Source: Micromonospora violae (GTDB lineage Bacteria; Actinomycetota; Actinomycetes; Mycobacteriales; Micromonosporaceae). Taken from it: a stretch of DNA of 64,000 nucleotides. The stretch is taken from NCBI RefSeq assembly GCF_004217135.1, contig NZ_SHKK01000001.1:2170001-2234000 (forward strand). The letters are read 5' to 3'. How positions within the stretch are numbered: the stretch's first letter is position 1; each line of letters starts with the position of its first letter. Shown one piece after another: positions 41,939 through 50,644 of the stretch. Both the position numbers and the translations under genes were made by a program. The notes beneath the pieces were generated by a model. That model was given only the letters and a program-made list of their open reading frames with translations. It ran no database searches and was not told where the DNA came from.

Positions 41939-44344
41939 ATGGGCACACCCCTGCTACGCCGACTCCACCATCCCGTCCTGGGCGCGTTGGCACTCGTTCT
42001 CGCCACCAGCCTCTGGGCCGTCCCCGCCACCGCCGCCCCCGCGCAGGAGCCAGGCGTCACACTGCGCGTCTTCGACGTACAGGTGCCGCTGTCCGAGCTG
42101 TGCACCCTCAAGCCCGCCCAGACCCCGAACGTGGACAAGCTGATGTCCACCATCAACTGGACCTCCGCGGCCGACTTCGGCTTCGAGGACAACTTCGTCT
42201 CGCAGGTGCTCGGCAACATCACCACCACCCAGGCCGGCAGCTACACGTTCCGGCTCAGCAGCGACGACGGATCCAAGCTGTCGATCGACAACGCCGTGGT
42301 GATCAACCATGACGGTCTGCACGGCGCGACCCCGCCCAAGGAGGGCACTGTCACCCTCACCGCCGGCCTGCATTCGCTGCGCATCGACCACTTCGAGCGT
42401 GGCGGCGGGCAGCAGATCACCCTGGAGTGGAAGACGCCCGGCTCGTCGACCTTCGTGGTCGTCCCGAACTCGGCGCTGAGCACCGACGCCGGCGTGGTCC
42501 GGGTGACCGCGCCCGGGCGCAAGGAGTGCGAGGGGGTCTTCGACTCCCCCGGCGACGGCCTGCCGCTGACCGGTGTGCACCCCGGCTACACGCTGACCAA
42601 CCTGCGGCCCAGCGGCTTCCAGCCGAAGGTCACCGGGATGGACTGGCTGGCCGACGGCCGACTGGTCATCTGCACCTGGGGCGGCAGCGACCAGTCCGGC
42701 ACCTCCCAGGACGGTGAGGTCTGGATCCTCGGCAACACCGGTGGATCGACGAGCCCGGGGAACGTGACCACCAAGAAGATCGCCGGCGGCCTGAAGGAAC
42801 CGATGGGGCTCAAGGTCGTCGACGGGGTGGTCTACGTGACGGAGAAGCAGCGGTTGACCCGGCTGGTGAACACCGGCGGTGACGAGGTGGCCGAGCGCCT
42901 GGAGACCGTCGCCACCTGGCCGTACGGCGGCAACTTCCACGAGTTCGCGTTCGGCCTGCTCTACGCCGACGGGTCTTTCTATCTGAACCTGTCGGTGTCG
43001 ATCAACTCCGGCGGCGCCACCACCAACCCGCAACCCGCCACCAACCGGGGCACCACCCTCAAGGTCAACAAGGACACCGGCGCGGTCAGCTACATCGCCG
43101 GCGGCCTGCGTACGCCGCACGGCATCGGCTGGGGCCCGGAGGGCGGCATCTTCGTCACCGACAACCAGGGCGGCTGGCTGCCCTCGTCGAAGGTGGTGCA
43201 CATCAAGCAGGGCCGCTTCTTCAACCACTACACGAACCCGGCGGGGCCGTTCGACACCGCCCCGGTCACCCCGCCGGTGCTCTGGATGCCGCAGAACGAA
43301 ATCGCCAACTCGCCCAGCACGCCGCTCTACCTGACCAGCGGCCGGTACGCCGGCCAGTTCGTCATCGGCGACGTGACCTACGGCGGCCTGCAACGGGCGA
43401 ATGTGGAGAAGGTCAACGGCGAGTACCAGGGCGCCCTGTTCCGGCTCACCCAGGGCCTGGAGGCGGGCGTCTCCGAGGTCAACGTCGGCCCGGACGGCGC
43501 GATCTACGTCGGCGGGCTCGGCGCGGGCGGCAACTGGGGCCAGAGCGGCAAGCTGTCGTACGGGCTGCAGAAGCTCACCCCGAACAGCGCCACCACGTTC
43601 GAGATGCTCGCGATGCGCGCCACCACGACCGGCTTCGAGGTGGAGTACACCCAACCCGTCTCGGCGGGAACCGCCGCCGACCTGGCGGCCCGCTACAAGG
43701 TCAAGCAATGGCGGTACGTGGCGACGTCGAACTACGGCGGCCCGAAGGTCGACGAGGAGACGCTGACCGTCACCTCGGCCACCCTCTCGGCGGACGGTAG
43801 GACGGTCAGCCTCGTGGTGCCCGGCCGCAAGGCCGGTCGGGTGGTGCACCTGCGCTCGCCGCGCCCGTTCACCTCCACCAGTGGCCAGTCGCTGTGGAGC
43901 ACCGAGGCGTGGTACACGCTGAACTCGATCCCGGGCAGCCCTCCCCCACCGCTCGGTGGCACCATCACCGGCATCGGCGGCAAGTGCCTGGACGTCGACA
44001 ACTCCGGCACCGCCGACGGCACGAAGATCCAGCTCTACACGTGCAACGGGACCGCCGCGCAGTCCTGGACCCGGATCGGCGACACGTACCGGGTGCTGGG
44101 CAAGTGCCTGGACGTGGACAACGGCGGCACCACCAACGGCACGAAGATCCAGCTCTGGACCTGCAACGGCACCGGCGCGCAAGTCTGGCAGCCGCAGTCG
44201 GACGGGTCGATCCGCAATCCGCAGTCCGGCAAGATCCTGGAGGCCGCCGGCGGCGCGACCGCCAACGGCACCCAGATCCAGCTCGGCACGTACGCGGGCG
44301 GCGCACACCAGAAGTGGGTGGTCAGCAGCGGGGTAACCGGCTGA
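41939..44344 (+). CDS. Secreted PA14 - sugar-dehydrogenase-like propeller - ricin-B lectin protein
   Basis: 801 residues, secreted. The signal peptide ends near PATAAPA (33). Residues about 40-190 form a PA14-type module (FGFEDNFVSQVLGNITTTQA; YTFRLSSDDGSKLSIDNAVV; SLRIDHFERGGGQQITLEW). Residues about 215-560 resemble the soluble quinoprotein glucose dehydrogenase propeller (VTGMDWLADGRLVICTWGG; GGLRTPHGIGWGPEGGIFVT; VNVGPDGAIYVGGLG). Residues 675-801 are a ricin-B trefoil with GKCLDVDNSGT and QSW/QVW/QKW signatures. It probably binds and acts on polysaccharide; redox activity is uncertain. ATG 41939 follows GGAGGAA. Confidence 0.85.
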   Translation: MGTPLLRRLHHPVLGALALVLATSLWAVPATAAPAQEPGVTLRVFDVQVPLSELCTLKPAQTPNVDKLMSTINWTSAADFGFEDNFVSQVLGNITTTQAGSYTFRLSSDDGSKLSIDNAVVINHDGLHGATPPKEGTVTLTAGLHSLRIDHFERGGGQQITLEWKTPGSSTFVVVPNSALSTDAGVVRVTAPGRKECEGVFDSPGDGLPLTGVHPGYTLTNLRPSGFQPKVTGMDWLADGRLVICTWGGSDQSGTSQDGEVWILGNTGGSTSPGNVTTKKIAGGLKEPMGLKVVDGVVYVTEKQRLTRLVNTGGDEVAERLETVATWPYGGNFHEFAFGLLYADGSFYLNLSVSINSGGATTNPQPATNRGTTLKVNKDTGAVSYIAGGLRTPHGIGWGPEGGIFVTDNQGGWLPSSKVVHIKQGRFFNHYTNPAGPFDTAPVTPPVLWMPQNEIANSPSTPLYLTSGRYAGQFVIGDVTYGGLQRANVEKVNGEYQGALFRLTQGLEAGVSEVNVGPDGAIYVGGLGAGGNWGQSGKLSYGLQKLTPNSATTFEMLAMRATTTGFEVEYTQPVSAGTAADLAARYKVKQWRYVATSNYGGPKVDEETLTVTSATLSADGRTVSLVVPGRKAGRVVHLRSPRPFTSTSGQSLWSTEAWYTLNSIPGSPPPPLGGTITGIGGKCLDVDNSGTADGTKIQLYTCNGTAAQSWTRIGDTYRVLGKCLDVDNGGTTNGTKIQLWTCNGTGAQVWQPQSDGSIRNPQSGKILEAAGGATANGTQIQLGTYAGGAHQKWVVSSGVTG

Positions 44345-44354
44345 GCTCGGGCGA

Positions 44355-44390
44355 GGGGCGTGGCCCGACCTGCCGGTCGGGCCACGCCCC
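44355..44390. terminator. Perfect 16-bp stem terminator between convergent genes
   Basis: Arms 44355-44370 (GGGGCGTGGCCCGACC) and 44375-44390 pair without mismatch around the loop TGCC. It stands 10 bp after the PA14 protein stop and 28 bp from the HAF-repeat stop, so it can serve both directions. Confidence 0.8.
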
Positions 44391-44418
44391 GAACCACCCC
44401 AACGGGGATGACCGACGC

Positions 44419-45387
44419 TCAGCGGAACAGCACCGGCCGATTCCCTCGGGCACCGACCAACTGACCCCGGATATTGATGTCCTCGATCCAGTCGGTCGCC
44501 ACCAGGCCCCGGGTGGTCAGGTCGGTCATCACCCCGTTGCGCCAGAGGAACGGGTGCCACGCAGCGGTGGTGCTGCTCTGGCCCACCACGTCGCCGCGGT
44601 CGTTGATCGCGGTGGCGCGGCTCCAGTCGCCACCGAGCGTGCCGAGGTCGGTCAGTGTCCCGTTCTGCCAGCGGTACGCTCGCCCGTTCGCCGCGCCCAC
44701 CACCTGGCCGCGGTTGTTGATCCCGAGGGCCTCGCTGCCGATCTGGGTGAGCACCCCGTCGCGCAGGCGACCGCCGACGCAGGTGCACGGGTAGTCCTGC
44801 GGCGGCACGTTGAACCCGCCCACCACGTCGCCCGCGTTGTTGAAGTCGGTGGTGGACTCGTAGAAGTACTCCCGGCCCAGGTCGGTGAAGACGCCGCTGC
44901 GCCACAGGAAGCGGTGCGGCATGTCGCCGACCGGTTCGCTGGTGCCGAGCACCTGCCGCCGGTCGTTGACCCCGATCGCCACGCTGTTCTCCCCACCCAG
45001 GGTGCCCAGGTCGTGGAGTTGGCCGTCACGCCAGAGCACCGCGCGGGTCACGTAGTCCGAGCCGAACGAGGTGATGGCCACGTCGCCGAACTCATTGACG
45101 TCCACGGCGGCGGAGTCCGAGTCGCCCGGCAGCACGCCCAGGTCGGTGATGACGCCGTGGCGCCAGAGCACGGCGTGCCGGGCGCCGCCGGCGACGGTGC
45201 TCCAGCCGACGATGTCGCCGCGGTCGTTCATCGCCGTGGCAGCGCCGTCGCCTCCGCTCAGGGTGCCGAGGTCGACGACCCGGTAGCCGTGCGGGGACGC
45301 GGCGGCGGAAACGGGGGCGAGGGTGATCAGCGCGACGACGGTCGTCGCTGCGGTCAGCAGGGGACGCGGGGACACCATGGACGGCAC
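44419..45387 (-). CDS. Secreted HAF-repeat (extracellular beta-propeller) protein
   Basis: 322 residues. The signal peptide spans about 3-33 (LLTAATTVVALITLAPVSAA). The rest is a run of HAF-type repeats of about 45 residues, each with an AxxIND-RGDVVG turn and an HAxLWR-xGxxxDLG strand (TAMNDRGDIVGWS; AVDVNEFGDVAI; AIGVNDRRQVLGTS; TAINDRGDVVGQS; TDLGTLGGDWSRA). Seven such units would close a propeller. The function is unknown; it may be a structural or binding surface protein. GTG 45387 follows GAGGAG and is preferred over 45495 or the ATG four codons in. Confidence 0.82.
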   Translation of the reverse strand: MPSMVSPRPLLTAATTVVALITLAPVSAAASPHGYRVVDLGTLSGGDGAATAMNDRGDIVGWSTVAGGARHAVLWRHGVITDLGVLPGDSDSAAVDVNEFGDVAITSFGSDYVTRAVLWRDGQLHDLGTLGGENSVAIGVNDRRQVLGTSEPVGDMPHRFLWRSGVFTDLGREYFYESTTDFNNAGDVVGGFNVPPQDYPCTCVGGRLRDGVLTQIGSEALGINNRGQVVGAANGRAYRWQNGTLTDLGTLGGDWSRATAINDRGDVVGQSSTTAAWHPFLWRNGVMTDLTTRGLVATDWIEDINIRGQLVGARGNRPVLFR

Positions 45388-45550
45388 GGGACGCTCCTCG
45401 GATCGGAGCGGCGACGGCCCGGCGGACGGGCGCGGAGCCATCACCACTGCGCGTTCAATCGGTAACGCACAGTAGATCCGGTGTCGTGTCGACACACCAG
45501 GGCCCGAACGGTCACCGACGCCCGAGGCGTCCGGCTGCGGGTGCCGTCGG

Positions 45551-45937
45551 TCAGGGGCCGTGCGGCAGCGGCTGCGCCAGTGCCCGCAGGTCCGCCGGGA
45601 GCTGGCTCAGGGCGTCCTCGAACTCCCGATGCCCGACCACCCGGTGCATCGTCTGCAGCACCGCACGGGTGCCCCGTTCGGCGGCCGGACGGTCGATCCC
45701 GGCACGGTCGGCCACCCGCCGCAGGAACTCGTCGAAGTCGAACGTCTCGGGCGGCTCGGCCGCCTTGACCAGCAGCGGGCTCAACTCGTCGGCCAGGTGG
45801 GGGGCCAACGCGCCCGCCTCACCGCCGGAGAGCCGCTCGGTGAGGGTCCGCAGCACCGCCTCGGTCAGTGGGCGTGCCTGCTCCGGCGAAACACCCGCCC
45901 GTGCCGCAACCTTGTCGACGAACGCCAGCTCGGCCAT
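45551..45937 (-). CDS. DUF2267 family protein
   Basis: 128 residues, all-helical. The repeated pattern FVDKVAARAGVSPEQARPLT / AVLRTLTERLSGGEAGALAP and FDFDEFLRRVADRAGIDRPA / RAVLQTMHRVVGHREFEDAL is that of DUF2267, made of two similar helical repeats. The biochemical function is unknown. No membrane helix or signal. Confidence 0.8.
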   Translation of the reverse strand: MAELAFVDKVAARAGVSPEQARPLTEAVLRTLTERLSGGEAGALAPHLADELSPLLVKAAEPPETFDFDEFLRRVADRAGIDRPAAERGTRAVLQTMHRVVGHREFEDALSQLPADLRALAQPLPHGP

Positions 45938-46116
45938 GCCCCCGCCCTTCGCTTCGGAAACGCGTGGCTACCCGGGCCACCCGGCAGCAAACCCGGCAAC
46001 CGCAGCGGGATGGTTCTGCTGGTTGCCCCACACGGTGCCGTCGGCTTCTCGTACGGTGAGGTCGGACCGGGAACCCGACGGCTGCCCGACGGCGGCCCGT
46101 GCCGCAGGAGGAGCGG

Positions 46117-46449
46117 ATGGCCCTCGACCTGCCCGACGTGATCGACCGGTACTTCCGGGCCGCCAACGACCGGGACCTGGACGCCTTCGTCGCCTGCTTC
46201 GCGGACACGGCGAGCGTCGCCGACGAGGACCGGCTGCACGACGGGCGGGCCTCGATCCGCGCCTGGCGGCAGAAGACGATGGACGCGTACTCGTCCACCG
46301 CCAAGCCGGTCCGGGTCACCCCGCAGGCCGGCGACTCGTACCTGGCCCTCACCCGGGTGTCCGGCGACTTCCCCGGCAGCCCGATCGAGCTGCGGTACCG
46401 GTTCACGCTGCGCGATGGGCTGATCGGCGCCCTGGACATCCGTCCCTGA
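46117..46449 (+). CDS. SnoaL-like / NTF2-fold protein
   Basis: 110 residues. VIDRYFRAANDRDLDAFVAC FADTASV is the classical opening of SnoaL/NTF2-fold proteins, followed by GRASIRAWRQKT and a C-terminal beta-sheet (IELRYRFTLRDGLIGALDIR). The fold covers isomerases, hydrolases and ligand-binding proteins; activity is not predictable. ATG 46117 follows AGGAGGAGC. It is probably co-transcribed with the oxidoreductase 35 bp downstream. Confidence 0.8.
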   Translation: MALDLPDVIDRYFRAANDRDLDAFVACFADTASVADEDRLHDGRASIRAWRQKTMDAYSSTAKPVRVTPQAGDSYLALTRVSGDFPGSPIELRYRFTLRDGLIGALDIRP

Positions 46450-46484
46450 CGGCGAGCCGGTCCACCAACCCGAAGGGAGCCCTG

Positions 46485-47321
46485 GTGCCGCGAGTCTGGC
46501 TCATCACCGGTTGTTCTCGTGGTCTCGGCCGCGCCCTCGCCGAGGCGGTCCTCGCCGACGGCGATCACCTGGTGGCCACCGCCCGCAACCCGGCCCAGCT
46601 CGACGACCTGGTCGACCGGCACGGTGACCAGGTCCGCGCGGTGGCCCTCGACGTCAACGACCCGGCCGCCGCGCGAGCCGCCGTAGGCACCGCCGTGGAC
46701 ACGTTCGGGCGGCTGGACATCCTGGTCAACAACGCCGGGTACGCCGACGTCGCCGCGATCGAGGACATCTCGGAGGACGATTTCCGGGCGCAGATCGAGG
46801 CCAACTTCTTCGGAGTGGTCAACCTGTGCCGGGCTGCCCTGCCGACAATGCGCGGGCAGGGGCGCGGTCACATTGTGCAGATCTCCAGTGTCGGCAGCCG
46901 GGTCACGAGCACAGGTCTGGGGGCGTACCAGTCCGCCAAGTGGGCGGTCAGCGGCTTGTCCGGGGTGCTCGCCCGGGAGGTCGAGGCGTTCGGGATCCGG
47001 GTCACCACGGTCGAGCCGGGCGGGCTGCGCACCGACTGGGCCGGCTCGTCGATGAGCGCCCCGCCGATCAGCGAACCGTACCGACCGGTCATCGAGGCGG
47101 CCGTGCAACGGCTGCGCCAGGCCGACGGCGCGCAGCCGGGCGATCCGGCCCGCGCCGCCCAGGCGATCATCCGAATCACCCAGGTGGACGACCCGCCGCT
47201 GCGGTTGCTGCTCGGCGCCGACGCGGTGGCGGCCGCCGAGGCGGCCGCTGCGGGCCTCGCCGCGTCCGACGCGCGGTGGCGGGAGTTGAGCGAGTCGATC
47301 GCCTTCGATGCGATTCCCTGA
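46485..47321 (+). CDS. Short-chain dehydrogenase/reductase (SDR)
   Basis: 278 residues. WLITGCSRGLGRALAEAVL carries the TGxxxGxG nucleotide turn, LDILVNNAGYADVA the NNAG motif, QISSVGSRVTSTGLGAYQSAKWAV the catalytic Ser-Tyr-Lys (YxxxK). RVTTVEPGGLRTDWAG follows. It is a classical SDR of the oxidoreductase subfamily annotated next to SnoaL-like proteins in actinomycetes; the substrate is unknown. GTG 46485 follows GAAGGGAG. Confidence 0.88.
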   Translation: MPRVWLITGCSRGLGRALAEAVLADGDHLVATARNPAQLDDLVDRHGDQVRAVALDVNDPAAARAAVGTAVDTFGRLDILVNNAGYADVAAIEDISEDDFRAQIEANFFGVVNLCRAALPTMRGQGRGHIVQISSVGSRVTSTGLGAYQSAKWAVSGLSGVLAREVEAFGIRVTTVEPGGLRTDWAGSSMSAPPISEPYRPVIEAAVQRLRQADGAQPGDPARAAQAIIRITQVDDPPLRLLLGADAVAAAEAAAAGLAASDARWRELSESIAFDAIP

Positions 47322-47420
47322 CGTGACTCCCCTGCCGGGCCGGCGAGACTGCTCACCCGGCCCGCAGGTGATCAACCGCCGAACGGACGAGACGTCCCAG
47401 GGGGCAGTGGATGACATGAT

Positions 47421-47443
47421 GTGGCGACACGAACTGTCGCTAC
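47421..47443. promoter_or_regulatory. Inverted repeat upstream of the ATPase-fold regulator
   Basis: Arms GTGGCGACA (47421-47429) and TGTCGCTAC (47435-47443) pair at 8 of 9 positions around CGAAC. It lies in the 225-bp interval before the anti-sigma-type gene. It is an operator-like dyad; the cognate regulator is unknown. Confidence 0.3.
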
Positions 47444-47546
47444 GAGAGGGTTCTGGCTGCCTGATGGCGCACTTCGAGGCTCTCCCGCCCACGACACCCG
47501 CGCGGATCGCGGTGCCGCTGGCCGGGCAGCCGCAGCGGACGAGCTG

Positions 47547-47966
47547 ATGCCGGGCGAGCCACGGGAGGCCGTGGCCGAACATGGTGCCCCCACCCACCCC
47601 GCGGGCACCATGGCGTATCAGGTCGCGACCGACGTACGAGCGCTGCGCGCGTTCGTCAGCGCCGGGGCGCTGGCCCACGGCCTGTCGGCCGAGCGGGTGG
47701 AGCTGTTGACGCTGGCGGTCAGCGAGCTGGCCACCAACACGTTGCAGCACACCACCGGCGGCGGCTGGGTCCGGCTCTGGGCCGAGCCGGGCCAGGTGTT
47801 CTGCGACGTGGTCGACCATGGGCCGACCCGGGCGTTCGGCCGGAACATGCCGGCCGCCGACTCGGTACGGGGTCGCGGGCTGGCGATCGTGGAGCAGGTC
47901 TGTGACGAGGTCGCCGTGCTCAGCAGCCCCGGCGAGACCGTCGTACGGATTCGCTTGAGTCTGTGA
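47547..47966 (+). CDS. ATP-binding anti-sigma/serine kinase-like protein (HATPase_c_2)
   Basis: 139 residues, RsbW/SpoIIAB-like. VATDVRALRAFVSAGALAHG is the usual entry helix; LAVSELATNTLQHT is the N box, VVDHGP the G1 box and RGRGLAIVEQVCDEV the G2 box of the GHKL ATP fold. Such proteins bind or phosphorylate partners in sigma-factor partner switching. ATG 47547 overlaps the stop of a doubtful short frame (TGATG); ATG 47610 is an alternative. No sigma factor or anti-anti-sigma gene is adjacent. Confidence 0.8.
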   Translation: MPGEPREAVAEHGAPTHPAGTMAYQVATDVRALRAFVSAGALAHGLSAERVELLTLAVSELATNTLQHTTGGGWVRLWAEPGQVFCDVVDHGPTRAFGRNMPAADSVRGRGLAIVEQVCDEVAVLSSPGETVVRIRLSL

Positions 47967-48072
47967 GCATCGGCGGCGATCCCCGCCCGCCCGGGCCGCG
48001 TCGGCTGCCACAATGCGGACAGCCCGGACCGACGGTGACACCGGGTCGGACCCGAAACGGGAGGACGGCACG

Positions 48073-48450
48073 ATGCCGGACAGCGCACGCGAGGCTGAGC
48101 TGCTCGACGCCGAGCGCACCCTGCAGGCCGCCCAACTGGCCGGCGACGTCGCCGCCCTCGATCAGCTGCTGGTCGACGAGCTGATCGCCGTCGGCCCCGA
48201 CGGGCGTATCCACACCAAGCAGGACGACCTGGCCGCCCACCGGGACGGCCGCTCGGTCGTGCAGGAGCTGGTGGAGGAGGAGCTGGACCTGCTCGTCGCC
48301 GGCGCGACGGGGGTGACGTTCTTCCTGGGCCAGGTGTCGGGTGTCTTCGAGGGGGCGCCGTTCACGGCGCGGCTGCGCTACACCCGCACCTGGGTCCACG
48401 ACGACCCGCACGGCTGGCGGGTCCTGGCCGCGCACATCACCCCGGTCTGA
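48073..48450 (+). CDS. NTF2-like (DUF4440-type) protein
   Basis: 125 residues. REAELLDAERTLQAAQLAGD, then LDQLLVDELIAVGPDGRIHT, and C-terminal strands (FTARLRYTRTWVHDDPHGWR, VLAAHITPV) match the DUF4440/NTF2 fold. Function unknown. ATG 48073 follows GGGAGGACGG. It is convergent with the next gene with a 1-bp gap. Confidence 0.78.
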   Translation: MPDSAREAELLDAERTLQAAQLAGDVAALDQLLVDELIAVGPDGRIHTKQDDLAAHRDGRSVVQELVEEELDLLVAGATGVTFFLGQVSGVFEGAPFTARLRYTRTWVHDDPHGWRVLAAHITPV

Positions 48451-48451
48451 C

Positions 48452-48979
48452 TCAGCCCTCATCCTCGTCGTCCTCGTCGAGCAGGCCCTGCTCGTCGAGG
48501 AACGCGAACCACCTGTCGTCGGCGGGGGTGAGGTCGGCGTAGCCCGGCCCGAGCAGGTAGTAGTCCACGAAGGATTCCACGTCGGGGGCGAGCTCCTCGA
48601 ACGCGTCGGACATGAACCACTCGGTGCCGTTCGGTGGGAAGTACCAGATCGCGCCCGTGCCACGGTCCATGAAGATCGGCTCGTCGCTGCGGGTGCCGAC
48701 CACCAGCCAGCCCGCCCGGTCCTGCGGGATGGACGAGAAGTCCGGCGCGTAGTCCAGGTGGTACTGGATGCCGGCGAGGGTCGACGAGGACGCCAGCTCG
48801 ATCCGACCCGCCCGCAGCCCGTCGGTGACCAGCAGGAGATCCCGCAGGTCGGTCGGGAGCCCTGCCGGTAGGGCGTCGATGGCCGCCCCCTCGCCGAACT
48901 CGGCGTACGCCAGGCTGTCCGGCAGGTCGGCCAGATCGGCCCGCAGCTCCTCGATGAGCTGCCGCAGCTCGGGGTTCAC
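48452..48979 (-). CDS. SMI1/KNR4 (SUKH)-like protein
   Basis: 175 residues. AIDALPAGLPTDLRDLLLVT DGLRAG matches the SUKH start, in which a proline-containing helix precedes a hydrophobic turn; WLVVGTRSDEPIFMDRGTGA and WFMSDAFEELAPDVESFVDY are the later strands and helix. The C-terminus is acidic (LDEDDEDEG). SUKH proteins are often immunity proteins against contact toxins but also occur alone; no toxin gene is adjacent. GTG 48979 follows AGAGGTGG. Confidence 0.65.
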   Translation of the reverse strand: MNPELRQLIEELRADLADLPDSLAYAEFGEGAAIDALPAGLPTDLRDLLLVTDGLRAGRIELASSSTLAGIQYHLDYAPDFSSIPQDRAGWLVVGTRSDEPIFMDRGTGAIWYFPPNGTEWFMSDAFEELAPDVESFVDYYLLGPGYADLTPADDRWFAFLDEQGLLDEDDEDEG

Positions 48980-49072
48980 TGCACCACCTCTGTTCGGATG
49001 AGGTCCCGGCTGCCCGGAGACCCGCGAGCCGATGCGCGGTTTGGTTCTACCACGCACCAGCCCGCCGGGGCG

Positions 49073-49855
49073 TCACCTCGCCGATTCCGCCAGCCGGGCC
49101 GTCACGACCAGGTCGTCGAGCTGAGTCAGCCCGGCGGGTTGCTCCGGCAGCCGGCTGTCCTGCTGCGCCTGGTCGAGCCGCGCCACCAGTTCGTCGAGGT
49201 CCCGGCCGAGGACCGGGCCCGCGACCAGGTCGCCCAGCCCGCCGTGTTCGGCGGACCGCTTCGCGGCGATCAGCTCCGGAAGGTACGCCGGCGCGCCCTC
49301 GGCGAGCAGCAGGCTCGGCAGGTGCGCCAGCATCCGACCGGTGCGCATCAGGTGGACGCCGGTGAGCAGCGCGCGGAAGGCGTAGAGCAGTGGTTTCAGC
49401 TCGCCGGTCGTGTCGAACAGCCGCCGCTGACCGGCAGCGAAGCCGCGGTAGTGGTGCGCGTGGTGCCGGGTCAGCACCTGCGGTGCCAGCTCGACCAGCG
49501 CCAGGTGCACCGCGCTGCTGTGCACCACCAGCGGTGACAGCAGCTGTTCGAGCACGTAGCCGTTGCGACGCAGCATCAGCCGGACGAACTTGCGCAGGTC
49601 GTGGGTGACCAGGTCCAGCTCCACACCGTCGCGGTCCGTCATCACCGTGTGGGTCTCGACCGGCTGCGCCAGCCCGATCACGTCTTCGACCGCGAGCAGG
49701 TGCGCGCCGCGCAGGTCGACGTCCGAGTCGGTGGACGGGAACCCGTACAGGTGGGCGCCGGAGACGGTGGCGAACACCAGCGGGTGCGGCTGTTCGGCGA
49801 CGATGCCGGCCAGGTCGACGTCGACCGGCAGGCCGGCGCCCTCCCAGGCGGTCAC
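49073..49855 (-). CDS. YcgL/pol-beta-type nucleotidyltransferase, second of a pair
   Basis: 260 residues from GTG 49855. VFATVSGAHLYGFPSTDSDVDLRGAHL is the Gly-Ser plus DxD nucleotidyltransferase signature (here SG and DVD), VELDLVTHDLRKFVRLMLRR gives the third acidic strand, and the rest is helical. The start GTG overlaps the stop of the preceding nucleotidyltransferase gene (GTGA); a longer frame to 49897 is possible. The tandem pair occurs in many actinomycetes; the substrate (tRNA, nucleotide or protein) is unknown. Confidence 0.72.
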   Translation of the reverse strand: MTAWEGAGLPVDVDLAGIVAEQPHPLVFATVSGAHLYGFPSTDSDVDLRGAHLLAVEDVIGLAQPVETHTVMTDRDGVELDLVTHDLRKFVRLMLRRNGYVLEQLLSPLVVHSSAVHLALVELAPQVLTRHHAHHYRGFAAGQRRLFDTTGELKPLLYAFRALLTGVHLMRTGRMLAHLPSLLLAEGAPAYLPELIAAKRSAEHGGLGDLVAGPVLGRDLDELVARLDQAQQDSRLPEQPAGLTQLDDLVVTARLAESAR

Positions 49856-50550
49856 GATGAGCACCGCACGGAACGCTCCCGGACCGAGATCAACCACTGC
49901 TCGACCCTGCCCTCGTCGGGCTGATCCGGTAACGGGCTGGTGGCCAGGTCCGTCGTCATCCGGCGCACCAACTGGTCCCGCCAGGCGACGATGTCGGCCC
50001 AGGGCACCTCACCCGCCTTGACCGCCAGCAGACGATCCCGGTCCGCGCCCACGTCCAGCACCAGGCGGCCGGTGCGGACCAGGTCACCGCCGGCGGTCAG
50101 CAGCCGGACCAGGTGCATCACGTGCCGCCACACCGGAGCGCCGGTACGGGCGATCCCGCGCTCGGCCTTCGCGAACTGGGCGGTGGCGTAGCGCAGGTAG
50201 GTGTCGGCCACGCGCCGGGACAGGAAGGCCGGCGTGAGCGCCCGCAGCTCCGCGCCCAGCGGGGTGCACGTTTCGATCAGCGGAGAGTGCAGCACTTCCA
50301 GGACCGTGGGATTCGCCGCCAACCCGAGCGTGCAGACGCGCTCCACCTCCCACCGCACCTGCTCGTCGAGCGGACCGTCGTGGTGGCGCGCGGGTTTGCG
50401 TAGCCCCCAGAACGCCGAGGCTGGCAGGGCGAACACCCCGCGTCGGTCGGTGTCCGAGGCCGCACTGGACAGCCCGAACGCCCGGGAACCGACGACCACC
50501 TGCAGGATCGTGTGATCGTCGACCAGCTGATCCGTCAGCGTGTGCTGCAC
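49852..50550 (-). CDS. Pol-beta-type nucleotidyltransferase, first of a pair
   Basis: 232 residues. ILQVVVGSRAFGLSSAASDTDRRGVF carries the GS-x10-DxD signature (GSRAFG, DTD). LLHSPLIETC-type context follows (VLEVLHSPLIETCTPLGAEL), then a helical half (LRYATAQFAKAERGIARTG; HVMHLVRLLTAGGDLVRTG). GTG 50550 follows GGAAGG. It overlaps the downstream homologue by four bases, so both are made together. Confidence 0.75.
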   Translation of the reverse strand: MQHTLTDQLVDDHTILQVVVGSRAFGLSSAASDTDRRGVFALPASAFWGLRKPARHHDGPLDEQVRWEVERVCTLGLAANPTVLEVLHSPLIETCTPLGAELRALTPAFLSRRVADTYLRYATAQFAKAERGIARTGAPVWRHVMHLVRLLTAGGDLVRTGRLVLDVGADRDRLLAVKAGEVPWADIVAWRDQLVRRMTTDLATSPLPDQPDEGRVEQWLISVRERSVRCSS

Positions 50551-50644
50551 TGCCGCCGCCTTCCCCGAGCGCCGTCGACCGCCCAGAGGGCCGTTCTCCG
50601 GTGCACACCATGCCGGTCCGCGGCGCTGACGTCGAGCCGTTTCC

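Noticed and set aside
41954..44905. 983-codon minus-strand frame opposite the PA14 protein
   Set aside because: Shadow of the plus-strand gene with clear signal peptide and ricin-B repeats; it also crosses the 16-bp terminator.
47308..47547. 79-codon frame overlapping the start of the anti-sigma-like gene
   Set aside because: Its TGA overlaps the next ATG, as in coupled genes, but there is no ribosome site at its starts and no recognisable fold; left unannotated.
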